DNA from: Dryocola sp031988645
GTDB taxonomy: Bacteria > Pseudomonadota > Gammaproteobacteria > Enterobacterales > Enterobacteriaceae
Assembly: GCF_051307045.1 (NCBI RefSeq)
Contig: NZ_CP150452.1
Coordinates: forward strand, 1,116,001 to 1,180,000
DNA length: 64,000 nt
Reading direction: 5' to 3'
The position numbers and the translations under genes were made by a program. Under the pieces are notes generated by a model that did not search any database, was not told the DNA's origin, and saw only the letters and a list, made by a program, of their open reading frames with translations. This document shows, piece by piece, positions 1-8,500 of this stretch (position 1 is its first letter; each line of letters opens with the position of its first letter).

Positions 1-707
1 ATGCCTTTACGCGCGGCGTAAACCGCCGCCGCCGCGCCCGCCGGGCCGCTGCCGACGATCAGCACGTCGTAGGCTTCGCGTTTATTCAGCGCTTCAGCCG
101 CGCGTTTTTCCGCGCCGCTATCAATCTTGCCGACGATTTCAGCAAGGGTCATACGGCCCTGGCCGAACTCTTTGCCGTTCAGGTAAACCGCAGGCACGCC
201 CATCACGTTGCGTTCCTGGATTTCGTTCTGGTATACGCCGCCGTCAATGGCGGTATGGCTGATGCGCGGATTGAGCACGCTCATCAGGTTCAGCGCCTGC
301 ACCACGTCCGGGCAGTTGTGGCAGGAGAGCGAGTAATAGGTTTCAAAGTGGAAATCGCCGTCGATTTGGCGAATTTGCTCCAGCAAATCCTGCGACTCTT
401 TCGACGGATGTCCCCCGGTCTGGAGCAGAGCCAGCACCAGAGAAGTAAATTCGTGGCCGAGCGGGGAACCCGCAAAGCGCGGACCCTTATCGGAGCCTGG
501 GTTGGTAATCAGGAACGACGGCTTGCGCACCGGCAGGTCGTTATTAATGCTAAAGGAGACTTTGTCAGATAATTCAGCGATTTCTGCCAGCAGTTCCTTA
601 ATCTCCGATGACTTAGGGCCGTCATCCAGAGTTGCAATCAACTCAACAGGTTTAGTGAGTCTCTCAAGGTAGGCCTTGAGCTGGGTTTTCATGTTGGTAT
701 CGAGCAC
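1..707 (-). CDS. ahpF: AhpF, alkyl hydroperoxide reductase flavoprotein subunit (N-terminal part, cut by window edge)
   Basis: Partial gene: about 235 codons are visible and the 3' end lies before position 1. AhpF passes electrons from NADH through FAD and two CxxC centres to AhpC. The visible part holds the N-terminal thioredoxin-like domain with the redox motif CHNC, and at its end the beginning of the FAD domain (VLIVGSGPAGAA). The GTG start at 707 gives MLDTNMKTQLKAYLE, matching the E. coli start, and has a GGGAGAG ribosome site upstream; the ATG at 692 is internal Met6. The frame is open and consistent from start to edge. It lies downstream of ahpC on the same strand, as in E. coli. Confidence 0.95.
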   Translation of the reverse strand, partial: MLDTNMKTQLKAYLERLTKPVELIATLDDGPKSSEIKELLAEIAELSDKVSFSINNDLPVRKPSFLITNPGSDKGPRFAGSPLGHEFTSLVLALLQTGGHPSKESQDLLEQIRQIDGDFHFETYYSLSCHNCPDVVQALNLMSVLNPRISHTAIDGGVYQNEIQERNVMGVPAVYLNGKEFGQGRMTLAEIVGKIDSGAEKRAAEALNKREAYDVLIVGSGPAGAAAAVYAARKG

Positions 708-743
708 GGGTCTCTCCCTGGAGGCAAAAAACGTAACAAGTGG

Positions 744-770
744 GGTGGACAGGCGAATGCGCCGTCCACC
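744..770. repeat. REP-like intergenic palindrome (GGTGGAC / GTCCACC)
   Basis: A 7-bp inverted repeat GGTGGAC / GTCCACC around GGCG-type arms, between ahpC and ahpF. It is a variant of the family that recurs between genes all over this window. Confidence 0.55.
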
Positions 771-780
771 TTCTGACAAA

Positions 781-800
781 AGGGCGGTAGAGCCCGCCCT
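781..800 (-). terminator. Attenuator-like hairpin between ahpC and ahpF
   Basis: On the minus strand, 16 bp after the ahpC stop, AGGGCGG and CCGCCCT form a perfect 7-bp stem with a 6-nt loop, followed by TTTTG. With the short T tail it is likely a partial terminator, which would give more ahpC than ahpF transcript. That effect is inferred. Confidence 0.5.
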
Positions 801-815
801 GCAAAACCGACTGCT

Positions 816-1379
816 TTAGATTTTACCGACCAGGTCCAGAGACGGAGCCAGAGTCGCTTCGCCTTCTTTCCATTTAGCCGGGCACACTTCGCCTGGGTGA
901 GAAGCAACGTACTGGGCCGCTTTCACTTTACGCAGCAGGTCGGATGCGTCACGGCCGATGCCTTCAGCGGTCACTTCGATAGCCTGGATGATGCCCTGCG
1001 GGTCAACGATAAAGGTGCCGCGGTCCGCGAGGCCTTCGTCTTCACGCATGTTTTCGAAGTTGCGGGTAAGCGCGCCGGTCGGGTCGCCGATCATCGCGTA
1101 TTTGATTTTGGCGATGGTTTCGGAGCTGCCGTGCCAGGCTTTGTGGGTGAAATGGGTGTCGGTAGACACAGAGTAGATATCCACGCCCAGCTTCTGGAAT
1201 TCTTCGTAATGGTCAGCCACGTCGCCCAGCTCGGTTGGGCATACAAAGGTGAAGTCGGCCGGATAGAAGAAGAATACGCTCCAGCGACCTTCTACGTCCT
1301 GCTCGGTAACTTCAATGAATTCACCGTTTTTAAAAGCGCTGTTTTTGAATGGTTTGATTTTTGTATTAATTAAAGACAT
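816..1379 (-). CDS. ahpC: AhpC, alkyl hydroperoxide reductase peroxiredoxin subunit
   Basis: 187 aa, the usual family length. A typical 2-Cys peroxiredoxin that reduces H2O2 and organic hydroperoxides in the cytoplasm and is recycled by AhpF. The peroxidatic cysteine is Cys47 in FTFVCPTEL and the resolving cysteine is Cys166 in GEVCPAKW; the GGLG-equivalent (DPTGALTRNF) and YF-type C-terminal regions are in their expected places. The start has a strong ribosome site (ACGGAGGAAG). ahpF follows after a hairpin. dsbG, which is divergent from ahpC in K-12, is absent here. Confidence 0.98.
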   Translation of the reverse strand: MSLINTKIKPFKNSAFKNGEFIEVTEQDVEGRWSVFFFYPADFTFVCPTELGDVADHYEEFQKLGVDIYSVSTDTHFTHKAWHGSSETIAKIKYAMIGDPTGALTRNFENMREDEGLADRGTFIVDPQGIIQAIEVTAEGIGRDASDLLRKVKAAQYVASHPGEVCPAKWKEGEATLAPSLDLVGKI

Positions 1380-1493
1380 CTGTACTTCCTCCGTTTTGCG
1401 ATGGGAGAAAGATACCGAAGTTGAGCGCCCGGCTCTAATGGGTAGGTTTTATCGAATCAATAAGCCATACCTTACAACGAGGTTAGCGGCAAA
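1380..1493 (-). promoter_or_regulatory. ahpC leader and promoter region, possible OxyR site
   Basis: The 5' region of ahpC. An AT-rich stretch with the inverted repeat TTATCGAATCAATAA lies around 1459-1473, 80-95 bp upstream of the ahpC start. ahpCF is an OxyR target in enterobacteria, so this is the likely operator region, but I could not align a clean four-half-site OxyR motif. Confidence 0.35.
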
Positions 1494-1522
1494 GAAAAAG
1501 GCCACCCGTTGCGGAGTGGCCT
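1490..1522 (-). terminator. Rho-independent terminator facing left
   Basis: Read on the minus strand, GGCCAC and GTGGCC form a stem around a 10-nt loop, followed by TTTTTCTTT. It would end a leftward transcript coming from 1523-1780, yet no intact gene is there. It also shields ahpC from upstream readthrough. Confidence 0.65.
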
Positions 1523-1574
1523 CTTAATGTTGCGCGTTACAATTCCACTTTAAAAAATCATAACAGCGCGGGAA

Positions 1575-1646
1575 TTACAGCATCGAAGCGGTGGAAGGGT
1601 CAATCTGCCGGGCAATCTTAATAACGATGGCTGCGATAGCTTTTTC
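1575..1646 (-). other. Short open frame without a start codon, possible gene remnant
   Basis: On the minus strand 23 sense codons end in TAA at 1575; the last residues read ARQIDPSTASML. An in-frame TAG bounds it at 1647 and there is no ATG, GTG or TTG in the frame. It ends about 55 bp before the leftward terminator at 1490-1522, as the tail of a real gene would. It may be the 3' remnant of a deleted gene, or chance. I do not recognise the family. Confidence 0.2.
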
Positions 1647-1702
1647 CTATAAAGGAAATACACAACAATTCCGAAACGCAGCACACTTTTGTGACAGACA
1701 AA

Positions 1703-1731
1703 TTGCAACACTGTGCCTTCAGGGCTAGATT
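1703..1731 (+). promoter_or_regulatory. Candidate sigma-70 promoter for opgB
   Basis: TTGCAA at 1703-1708 and TAGATT at 1726-1731 are separated by exactly 17 bp, about 70 bp upstream of the opgB start. Confidence 0.45.
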
Positions 1732-1800
1732 GAGCGCTCAGAATTTCTCTGAGGCAGGCGTTGCGCCGGGTGAGCGTCCATTTTTGTGAGGGTCAGGCAG

Positions 1801-4090
1801 TTGACGGAAGCGTTTTCAATGTTGTTATTTGCGGCAGCCATTGCCGTATACGCCGTTAAAGCGGGGCGAAATATCTGGTGGTTCGGCTCCATCCTGCTGA
1901 TCCTGACGCTGTACATCGTGCTTAACGTGACGCTGGTCGCCAGCAACTATTTTACCGGCGAGGGCATTAACGACGCCGTTCTCTATACGCTGACCAGCAG
2001 CCTGACGGGCGCGGGCATCGGTAAATACGTGCTGCCGGGCCTCGGCGTGCTGCTGGGGCTGGTGATTATTTTCGGCCTGCTGACGTGGGTCTTACGCCAC
2101 CGTAAAGATCGTCCGCATCATTTTGGCTACAGCCTGCTGGCCGTGGTGCTGGCGCTGGCGTCGGTGGATGCTTCCTCCGCGTTTCGCCAGGTCGTCGACC
2201 TGGTTAAATCCCAGACGCGCACCGGGGAATCCGATTTCGATGCTTATTATAAAGTCCCGCACGGCGTTATTAATCATCCGCAGCTGAACCTGGTTTATAT
2301 TTACGGGGAAAGCCTTGAGCGCACCTATTTTCAGCCGGAACTCTTCCCCGATCTTGCCCCGGAATTAACCGGGCTGAAGGATTCGGGCATGGACTTCAGC
2401 CATACCGGCCAGCTGCCGGGCACCGACTACACCATTGCCGGCATGGTCTCCTCCCAGTGCGGCATTCCGCTGTTTGCGCCTTTTGAGGGCAACTCCTCGG
2501 CTTCGATGTCGAGCTTCTTTCCGAAAAACGTCTGCCTGGGCGATATCCTGAAGGCCCTCCGGCTATGAAAACTACTTTATGCAGGGCGCAGACCTGCGCT
2601 TTGCGGGCAAGGACGTCTTTTTACAGTCTCACGGCTTCGAGCATATGTATGGCGCGCAGGAGCTGAAAAGCATGGTCGCCGACCCGACCTATCGTAATAA
2701 CTGGGGTTTTTATGACGATACGGTGCTGGATGAGGTTTATGAAAAATTCATCGAGCTGTCGAAAGCGAATAAGCGCTTCTCGCTGTTTACGCTGACGGTG
2801 GACACCCATCACCCGGACGGCTTTATCTCCAAAACCTGCAACCGCCGCAGCTATACCTTTGACGGCAAGGTTAACCAGTCATTCAGCGCCGTGGCCTGCA
2901 GCCAGGAACACGTCGCGGCGTTAATCGAAAAAATTAAGGCCTCGCCGTATTTTAAAAATACGGTGATTGTCGTTTCCTCCGATCATCTGGCCATGAACAA
3001 CACCGCCTATAAATATCTCAATAAGCAGGAGCGGGATAATCTATTCTTTATTATTCGCGGCGATAAGCCCGAGGCTAAATTAATTCCGGTGAAGCGCAGC
3101 ACCATGGATAACGGCGCGACGGTGCTGGATATTCTCGGCGGCGATAATTATATCGGGCTTGGGCGCAGCAGTATTTCAGGCGAGTCGCTCTCGTCGGTCT
3201 TTATGAATATTAAAGAGAAAATCCTTGAGTGGAAGCCGGACGTCATCGACCTGTGGAACTTCCCGAAAACCATCACCGAATACGCTATCGACCAGAAGAA
3301 GAACACCTTCAGCTATTCCGGCGCGCATTTCAAAATGCCGCTGCTGCTGCGCATTTCTGACAACAAAATCGAGCCGCTGCCGGAAAGCGAATACTCCGCG
3401 CCGCTGCGCTACCAGCTGGCTGATTTCGCAGCCAAAGATAAGTTTATCTGGGTCGATCGCTGCTTCAAAATGGCGCGTTTATGGGACCCGCAGCTGGCGC
3501 TGTCCACCGGCCTGTGCGTTTCCCAGGGGCAGCTGGGCGGCAAGCCTTCGGTACGCCCGATCGTCGGCGAGCAGGAGCAGCACGCGGTGGCCTTTGCCAA
3601 AGAGCAAATCGATAAGGATCGCTTCAACCAAAGCGTCGCCACGCTGAAAATCGACGAAAACGCGATCCGCTATCAGGCCGACAGCTTTATCTTCAGCGTG
3701 CCGGGCGCGCCGCTTAACGTGAAGCAGTTTACCGGTATTTCACGTCCCGAAGCCTGGGGCCGCTGGTCGAACGCCAACCTGGCGCCGGAGGTGAAGATTG
3801 AGTACGCCGAACCGCTGCCGGAAAAATTCGATCTGGTGATTACCGCCAAAGCCTTCGGGCCGAACGTGGGGAAAGCGGTGCCGGTGAAGGTCGGAAGCCA
3901 GCAGCAGAATCTGACGTTAGGCGAAGAGCTTACCACCACCACGCTGCACTTTGAGAATCCGGACCGCAGCAACCTGCTGGAAATCATTCCGCCGGCGCCG
4001 CAGCTGTCCAACGAAGGCAACATTCTCGGCCATGAACCGCGCAGGCTGGGGATTGGGATGGAGAATATTAAGGTAGTGCCGGCGGCATAA
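1801..4090 (+). pseudogene. opgB: OpgB (MdoB), phosphoglycerol transferase I; single +1 frameshift, probably intact in the organism
   Basis: Inner-membrane enzyme that moves phosphoglycerol from phosphatidylglycerol to osmoregulated periplasmic glucans. N-terminal membrane segments (about residues 5-120) are followed by a periplasmic LTA-synthase/sulfatase-like domain; the conserved LPGTDYTIAGM block holds the expected nucleophilic Thr. The TTG start at 1801 (MTEAFSMLLF) aligns residue for residue with the E. coli start; a GTG at 1786 is the alternative. The frame breaks at 2553-2557, where GGCCC stands for GGCC: the first part ends at 2568 and the rest continues to 4090. Removing one C restores a 762-aa protein, against 763 in E. 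coli. In K-12 the gene lies in a different neighbourhood. Confidence 0.9.
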
Positions 4091-4100
4091 TACAGTTGGG

Positions 4101-4130
4101 TAGGGTGGATAAGCGCCAGCGCCATCCACC
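4101..4130. repeat. REP-like palindrome
   Basis: GGTGGAT and ATCCACC arms around AAGCGCCAGCGCC, in the 49 bp between the converging opgB and ybdL genes. One of the cleanest copies of the family. Confidence 0.7.
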
Positions 4131-4139
4131 GCTCCCTGG

Positions 4140-5300
4140 TCAAACCTTACGCAAACGCTCAGCCGCCGCGTCCAGCGTCGCTTCCTGTTTGGCAAAGCAC
4201 AGGCGAATCAGCCTGTGCGGGAAAGGATCGGCGCAGAACACCGACAGCGGGATCGCCGCCACGCCCACTTCTTTCGTCAGCCACTGGCAGAAACTCACGT
4301 CGTCCAGATCGGAAATCGCGCTGTAATCCGCCAGCAGGAAATAGGTGCCCTCGCAGGGCAGTATCTCAAAACGGCTGTCCGCCAGCGCCTGGATAAATCT
4401 GTCCCGCCGGGCGCGATAGAAGTCCGGTAATTCCCGGTAGTGTTCAGGCTCCGCGCGCAGCATATCTGCGATAGCCAGCTGCGCCGGGGTATTCACGGCA
4501 AAGGTCAGATACTGGTGCACCTTGCGCAGTTCGGCGCTCAGCGCGGCCGGCGCCACGCAGTAGCCGACTTTCCAGCCCGTCATATGGAAGGTTTTGCCAA
4601 AGGAGGATACGGCAATCGCGCGTTCGCGAAGCTGCGGATGGGCGAGCACGCTGGCGTGGCCTTCTTTGGCAAAGCAGATATGTTCGTAAACCTCATCGCT
4701 TAAAACGTAGACTTCGTGTTGTTCAATCGCCTGCCAGAGCGCCGCAAAATCGCTTTTGCGCCATACCGTGGCCGATGGGTTGTGCGGCGTGTTCAGAATA
4801 ACCAGGCGCGTACGCGGGCCAAGCAGCGCGGCAAATTCCTGCCAGTCAACGCGGAAATGCGGAGGCTGCAGGGCGATGCGCTTGAGCACTCCGCCGGACA
4901 GCGTCACCGCCGGCGCATAGCTGTCGTAGCTTGGGTCGAAGCAGATCACTTCGTCGCCGGGCCGAACCAGCGCGGTGATCGCCGCGTAAAGAGCCTCTGT
5001 CGCTCCGGCCGTCACCGTAATCTCGGTATTCGCATCGGGCCTGTGGTCGTAGAGCTCGGCGGTTTTATCGGCAATGGCTTCGCGCAGCGCCTGCACGCCG
5101 GTCATCGGCGCGTACTGGTTTGCGCCCTCTGCGACGTGAAAGGCGAGGCGCTCCTGCAGATAACGCGGCCCGTCAAAATCCGGAAATCCCTGCGAGAGAT
5201 TAATAGCCTGGTGCTGCTGGGCGAGGGCGCTCATCTGCGTGAAGATGGTGGTGCCGAGGGCGGGCAATTTGCTCTCGGGAATCAAGGGTTTCTGGCTCAT
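4140..5300 (-). CDS. ybdL: YbdL, PLP-dependent methionine aminotransferase
   Basis: 386 aa, the same length as E. coli YbdL and very similar throughout. A class I/II fold-type I aminotransferase that prefers methionine as amino donor. In this setting it is the likely last step of methionine salvage, converting 4-methylthio-2-oxobutanoate to methionine. Visible motifs are the substrate loop NLSQGFPDFDGP, NTPHNPSATVW, and the PLP-lysine region SSFGKTFHMTGWKVGY. The start at 5300 (MSQKPLIPESKLP) was chosen by family alignment and an AAAGGT ribosome site; a longer reading to 5375 runs into the promoter. A minus-strand TTGCCA / TATAGT promoter (17-bp spacing) lies next to the MetJ boxes at 5379-5402. 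Confidence 0.93.
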   Translation of the reverse strand: MSQKPLIPESKLPALGTTIFTQMSALAQQHQAINLSQGFPDFDGPRYLQERLAFHVAEGANQYAPMTGVQALREAIADKTAELYDHRPDANTEITVTAGATEALYAAITALVRPGDEVICFDPSYDSYAPAVTLSGGVLKRIALQPPHFRVDWQEFAALLGPRTRLVILNTPHNPSATVWRKSDFAALWQAIEQHEVYVLSDEVYEHICFAKEGHASVLAHPQLRERAIAVSSFGKTFHMTGWKVGYCVAPAALSAELRKVHQYLTFAVNTPAQLAIADMLRAEPEHYRELPDFYRARRDRFIQALADSRFEILPCEGTYFLLADYSAISDLDDVSFCQWLTKEVGVAAIPLSVFCADPFPHRLIRLCFAKQEATLDAAAERLRKV

Positions 5301-5378
5301 TGTTATGCGACCTTTGATGTGCGGCGTGTATTCCTTGTGTTGCTGGACTATAACGTCGATGTTAAGCTTTGGCAATCA

Positions 5379-5402
5379 AGACGCTTAGACGTCTAAACCA
5401 TA
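5379..5402 (+). promoter_or_regulatory. Tandem MetJ boxes between ybdL and mtnB
   Basis: AGACGCTT (5379-5386) is directly followed by AGACGTCT (5387-5394), a perfect consensus met box, and a weak third octamer AAACCATA. A candidate mtnB promoter, TTGGCA at 5369 and TCTAAA at 5392 with 17-bp spacing, encloses the boxes, so MetJ with SAM would block it. The leftward ybdL promoter lies just beside. Confidence 0.85.
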
Positions 5403-5440
5403 ACGATATAGCGACATCGCACCTGCGCATAAGGAAGGAT

Positions 5441-6055
5441 ATGACAGCACATCCGCAACTTGCCGAACTCGTGGCGACCTGCCACTGGATAGGCGCCAGA
5501 GGCTGGGCTCCGGCAACCGGCGGCAATATGTCGCTGCGCGAAGACGAGGCTCACTGCCTGCTTAGCGAATCCGGCAAGGACAAAGGCAGCCTGACGGCCG
5601 ACGATTTTATCCGGGTGGAAATCAGCAGCAATCGCGCGCCTTCCGGCCGCAAACCCTCGGCGGAAACCGGCCTGCACACCCTGATTTATCGTCTTTTTCC
5701 GCAGGCGGGCGCCGTTTTGCATACCCATACCGTCAATTCGACGGTGCTTTCACGTGTGGAAAAGTCAGACGCGCTGATACTGCAGGGCTACGAAATGCAA
5801 AAGTCGCTGACCGGCCAGACCACGCACCTTGATGCGCTGCCGGTCGCCATTTTCGACAACGACCAGGATATCGCAAGGCTGGCGGGCCGCATTGAGCGCT
5901 ATGCGAGTGAAAACCCGCTGCGCTACGGCTTTTTGCTGCGCGGGCACGGATTGACCTGCTGGGGCAAAAACGTCGCGCAGGCGCATCAGCATCTTGAAGG
6001 GCTGGAGTTTTTATTTGAATGTGAAATGCAGCGCCGCCTGCTGGAGAGAACATGA
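5441..6055 (+). CDS. mtnB: MtnB, methylthioribulose-1-phosphate dehydratase
   Basis: 204 aa, usual for the enterobacterial enzyme. A zinc-dependent class II aldolase/AraD-fold protein that dehydrates methylthioribulose 1-phosphate to the 2,3-diketone in the methionine salvage pathway. Family signatures are GWAPATGGNMSLR near the N-terminus, the zinc ligands in LHTHTVNST, and RGHGLTCWG near the C-terminus. The start at 5441 has AAGGAAGGAT just upstream; a longer frame to 5369 would overlap the operator. It is first gene of mtnBCD and overlaps mtnC by 4 bp (ATGA). Confidence 0.96.
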   Translation: MTAHPQLAELVATCHWIGARGWAPATGGNMSLREDEAHCLLSESGKDKGSLTADDFIRVEISSNRAPSGRKPSAETGLHTLIYRLFPQAGAVLHTHTVNSTVLSRVEKSDALILQGYEMQKSLTGQTTHLDALPVAIFDNDQDIARLAGRIERYASENPLRYGFLLRGHGLTCWGKNVAQAHQHLEGLEFLFECEMQRRLLERT

Positions 6056-6741
6056 TCCGCGCAATTGTTACCGACATCGAAGGCACCACCAGCGACATCA
6101 GCTTTGTGCATAACGTTCTGTTTCCCTATGCCCGCGAGCGGCTGGCGGCCTTTGCACGCGCGCATCAGCATGAAGAAGCTGTCGCGGCGATTCTGGACGA
6201 TTTACGAGCGGAGATCGACGAGCCGCAGGCTGGTATCGACAGACTGATCGACGTTTTGTTGAGCTTTATGGATGATGATCGCAAATCCACCGCGTTAAAA
6301 GCGCTGCAGGGCCTTATCTGGCACGATGGCTACGTGAACGGCGATTTTACCGGGCATCTTTACCCGGACGTCGTTCCCGCTTTTAAAGCCTGGCGGCGGC
6401 AGGGCGCGGCGCTATACGTTTATTCCTCAGGCTCCGTCAACGCGCAGAAATTGTTATTTGGCTACAGCGATGAAGGCGATGTAACTTCCTTATTCAGCGG
6501 TTATTTCGATACCCATGTCGGCGCGAAACGCGAAGCACAGTCGTACCTTAATATCGCCGCTGAAATCGGCACGCCGGCAGACGAACTGCTGTTCCTGTCG
6601 GATATACGCCAGGAGCTGGATGCCGCCCGGCAGGCGGGCTGGCATACCGTGCAGCTGATCCGCGGCGATGCGGACACTGAAAGTGTTCATCAGCAGGTAA
6701 ACCGTTTTGACGAGATAACTCTGGAGCCCTTTTCCTCATGA
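6052..6741 (+). CDS. mtnC: MtnC, enolase-phosphatase E1
   Basis: 229 aa, full length. A bifunctional HAD-family enzyme that enolises and then dephosphorylates the diketone phosphate, giving the acireductone. HAD motif I is TDIEGTTSD at residues 7-15, motif II is YVYSSGS near residue 125, and FLSDIRQELDAA is the motif IV region. The start overlaps the mtnB stop (ATGA), and the end overlaps mtnD in the same way, which points to translational coupling. Confidence 0.97.
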   Translation: MIRAIVTDIEGTTSDISFVHNVLFPYARERLAAFARAHQHEEAVAAILDDLRAEIDEPQAGIDRLIDVLLSFMDDDRKSTALKALQGLIWHDGYVNGDFTGHLYPDVVPAFKAWRRQGAALYVYSSGSVNAQKLLFGYSDEGDVTSLFSGYFDTHVGAKREAQSYLNIAAEIGTPADELLFLSDIRQELDAARQAGWHTVQLIRGDADTESVHQQVNRFDEITLEPFSS

Positions 6742-7280
6742 GCGCACTGACCATTTTTACAGACACTGAATCCCGGGAGCCGGTCTGGCACAGCACCGAC
6801 GCGGAAGCGATCCGCGAGCAGCTCAACGCCAAAGACGTAAGGTTCGAACGCTGGCAGGCCGATCGCGATCTGGGGGAAAACCCGGAACCGCAAAGGGTGC
6901 TGGATGCCTATCAGCACGCCATCGACCGGCTGGTGGCGGAGAAGGGCTACCAGAGCTGGGATGTGATCAGCATGCGCGCGGACCATCCGCAAAAAGAGGC
7001 GTTGCGCGGCAAGTTTCTCTCCGAGCATACGCATGGCGAAGATGAAGTGCGCTTCTTTGTGGAAGGCGCGGGGCTGTTCTGCCTGCATCTGGACGGCAAA
7101 ATCTATCAGATCCTGTGCGAGAAAAACGACCTGATCTCCGTACCCGCAGGCACGCCGCACTGGTTTGATATGGGGTCGCAGCCGCATTTCACCGCCATCC
7201 GCATCTTCGATAACCCCGAAGGCTGGGTCGCGAACTTTACCGGCGATGCGATTGCGGATGCCTATCCGAAGCTGCCCTGA
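6738..7280 (+). CDS. mtnD: MtnD, acireductone dioxygenase
   Basis: 180 aa, like the Klebsiella enzyme. A cupin metalloenzyme: the Fe form makes 4-methylthio-2-oxobutanoate and formate, which is on-pathway, while the Ni form makes an off-pathway product. The ligands are visible as His97, His99 and Glu103 in EHTHGEDEVRFF and His141 in GTPHWFDMG. Last gene of mtnBCD, with a 4-bp overlap with mtnC. Two REP-like palindromes follow. Confidence 0.97.
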   Translation: MSALTIFTDTESREPVWHSTDAEAIREQLNAKDVRFERWQADRDLGENPEPQRVLDAYQHAIDRLVAEKGYQSWDVISMRADHPQKEALRGKFLSEHTHGEDEVRFFVEGAGLFCLHLDGKIYQILCEKNDLISVPAGTPHWFDMGSQPHFTAIRIFDNPEGWVANFTGDAIADAYPKLP

Positions 7281-7291
7281 GAAATAAACTT

Positions 7292-7363
7292 GTCGGGTGG
7301 CGCTCGCTTACCCGACCTATGGCTTGTGAATTGTAGGGTGGATAGGCGCAAGCGTTATCCACC
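7292..7363. repeat. Pair of REP-like palindromes
   Basis: Copy one at 7292-7316 has GTCGGGT / ACCCGAC arms; copy two at 7333-7363 has GGTGGATA / TATCCACC arms around GGCGCAAGCG. They fill the gap between the converging mtnD and mtnA genes and may end both transcripts. Confidence 0.7.
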
Positions 7364-7369
7364 TTCAGG

Positions 7370-8408
7370 CTATCGGGCTTTAAAAAAACCGTCCCGCACC
7401 CTTTCCGGCGTCACCACGCCCGTATCCAGCACCCAGCCGCTAATCAGCTCTGCGGGCGTGACGTCGAACGCCGGGTTGTACACGCAGGCGTTTTCCGGCG
7501 CCCACTGTACCGCGCCGAAGCTGCCTGCCACACCCGTAACCTCCGCAGCGGGGCGCTGTTCAATAGGTATCGCATCGCCGTTCGGACAGTTGGCGTCAAG
7601 CGTGGTCTGTGGAGCGGCAACGTAGAACGGAACGCCGTGGTATTTCGCCAGCACCGCCAGGCTGTAGGTGCCGATTTTATTCGCCACGTCGCCGTTGGCG
7701 GCAATGCGGTCCGCGCCCACCCATACGGCATCCACCTGCCGCTTTGCCATCAGGCTGGCGGCCATGGCATCGCAAATCAGCCGGTAGGGAATGCCAAGCT
7801 CGCCCAGCTCCCAGGCGGTAAGACGGCCTCCCTGCAGCAGGGGGCGCGTTTCGTCCACCCAGACGCAGGCCACCTTGCCCTGCTCAAACGCCCGGTGAAT
7901 CACGCCGATGGCGGTGCCGACGCCCGCCGTCGCCAGCCCGCCGGTGTTGCAGTGGGTAAGCAGGCGGCTGCCTGGTTTAACCAGCTCGCAGCCGGGCCTG
8001 CGCGATGTTCTCGCAGAGAATTTTATCTTCTTCCACCAGGCGCAAGGCTTCGTTGCCCAGCGCGGGAACGAAAGCGTCCTGCGCCAGCGCCTGTTTCATA
8101 CGATCCAGATTGTTCATCAGGTTGACGGCCGTCGGACGTGACGCGCGCAGGATCTCCAGCGCCTGCCCAAGCTCCGCTTTCGGCAGCCCATTTTCGGCCA
8201 GCAGCGCCAGCAGCAGGCTGGCGGAAAGGCCAATCAGCGGCGCGCCGCGCACGCGCAGGGCGTGGATATGGTCCACAAGCTGCTCCACGCTGTGGGCAGG
8301 CAGCCAGTTTTTCTGCTGGGGAAGCGCCTGCTGGTCGAGGATCCACAGCTGATTATCGCGAACGTGCAGGCTGGTTGTTTTTAAATTATGCATGCGTGTT
8401 AAATCCAT
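7370..8408 (-). pseudogene. mtnA: MtnA, methylthioribose-1-phosphate isomerase; single +1 frameshift, probably intact in the organism
   Basis: Isomerises methylthioribose 1-phosphate to the ribulose form; eIF2B-like fold. The first part (8408 to 7977) has LRVRGAPLIGLSASLLLAL and RPTAVNLMNNLDRM; the second part carries WVDETRPLLQGGRLTAWEL, VWVGADRIAANGDVANKIGTY and PIEQR. The break is at 7994-7998, where the minus strand reads CAGGCCCGG for CAGGCCGG. Removing one base restores CELVKPGSRLLTHCNTGG and a protein of about 345 aa, normal for the family. The start may be 8408 or the internal ATG at 8393. It is divergent from mtnK, and the two share a MetJ operator. Confidence 0.9.
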
Positions 8409-8446
8409 GTTGCGTTGATGCGGGATATTGTGCCAACATGCCTGAC

Positions 8447-8470
8447 GGATGTATAGACGTCTGAACGGCT
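8447..8470. promoter_or_regulatory. Tandem MetJ boxes between mtnA and mtnK
   Basis: Three adjacent octamers: GGATGTAT (8447-8454, 5 of 8), AGACGTCT (8455-8462, perfect) and GAACGGCT (8463-8470, 5 of 8). The site overlaps a candidate mtnK -10 (TATAGA at 8452-8457) and lies 39 bp from the mtnA start, so it probably controls both genes. Confidence 0.85.
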
Positions 8471-8500
8471 TATTTAATCACTCCCGAAGAGGAACCGGCA

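Noticed and set aside
5301..5375. A 25-codon N-terminal extension of ybdL
   Set aside because: It lies in the promoter region, and the family start MSQKPLIPESKLP at 5300 has its own ribosome site.
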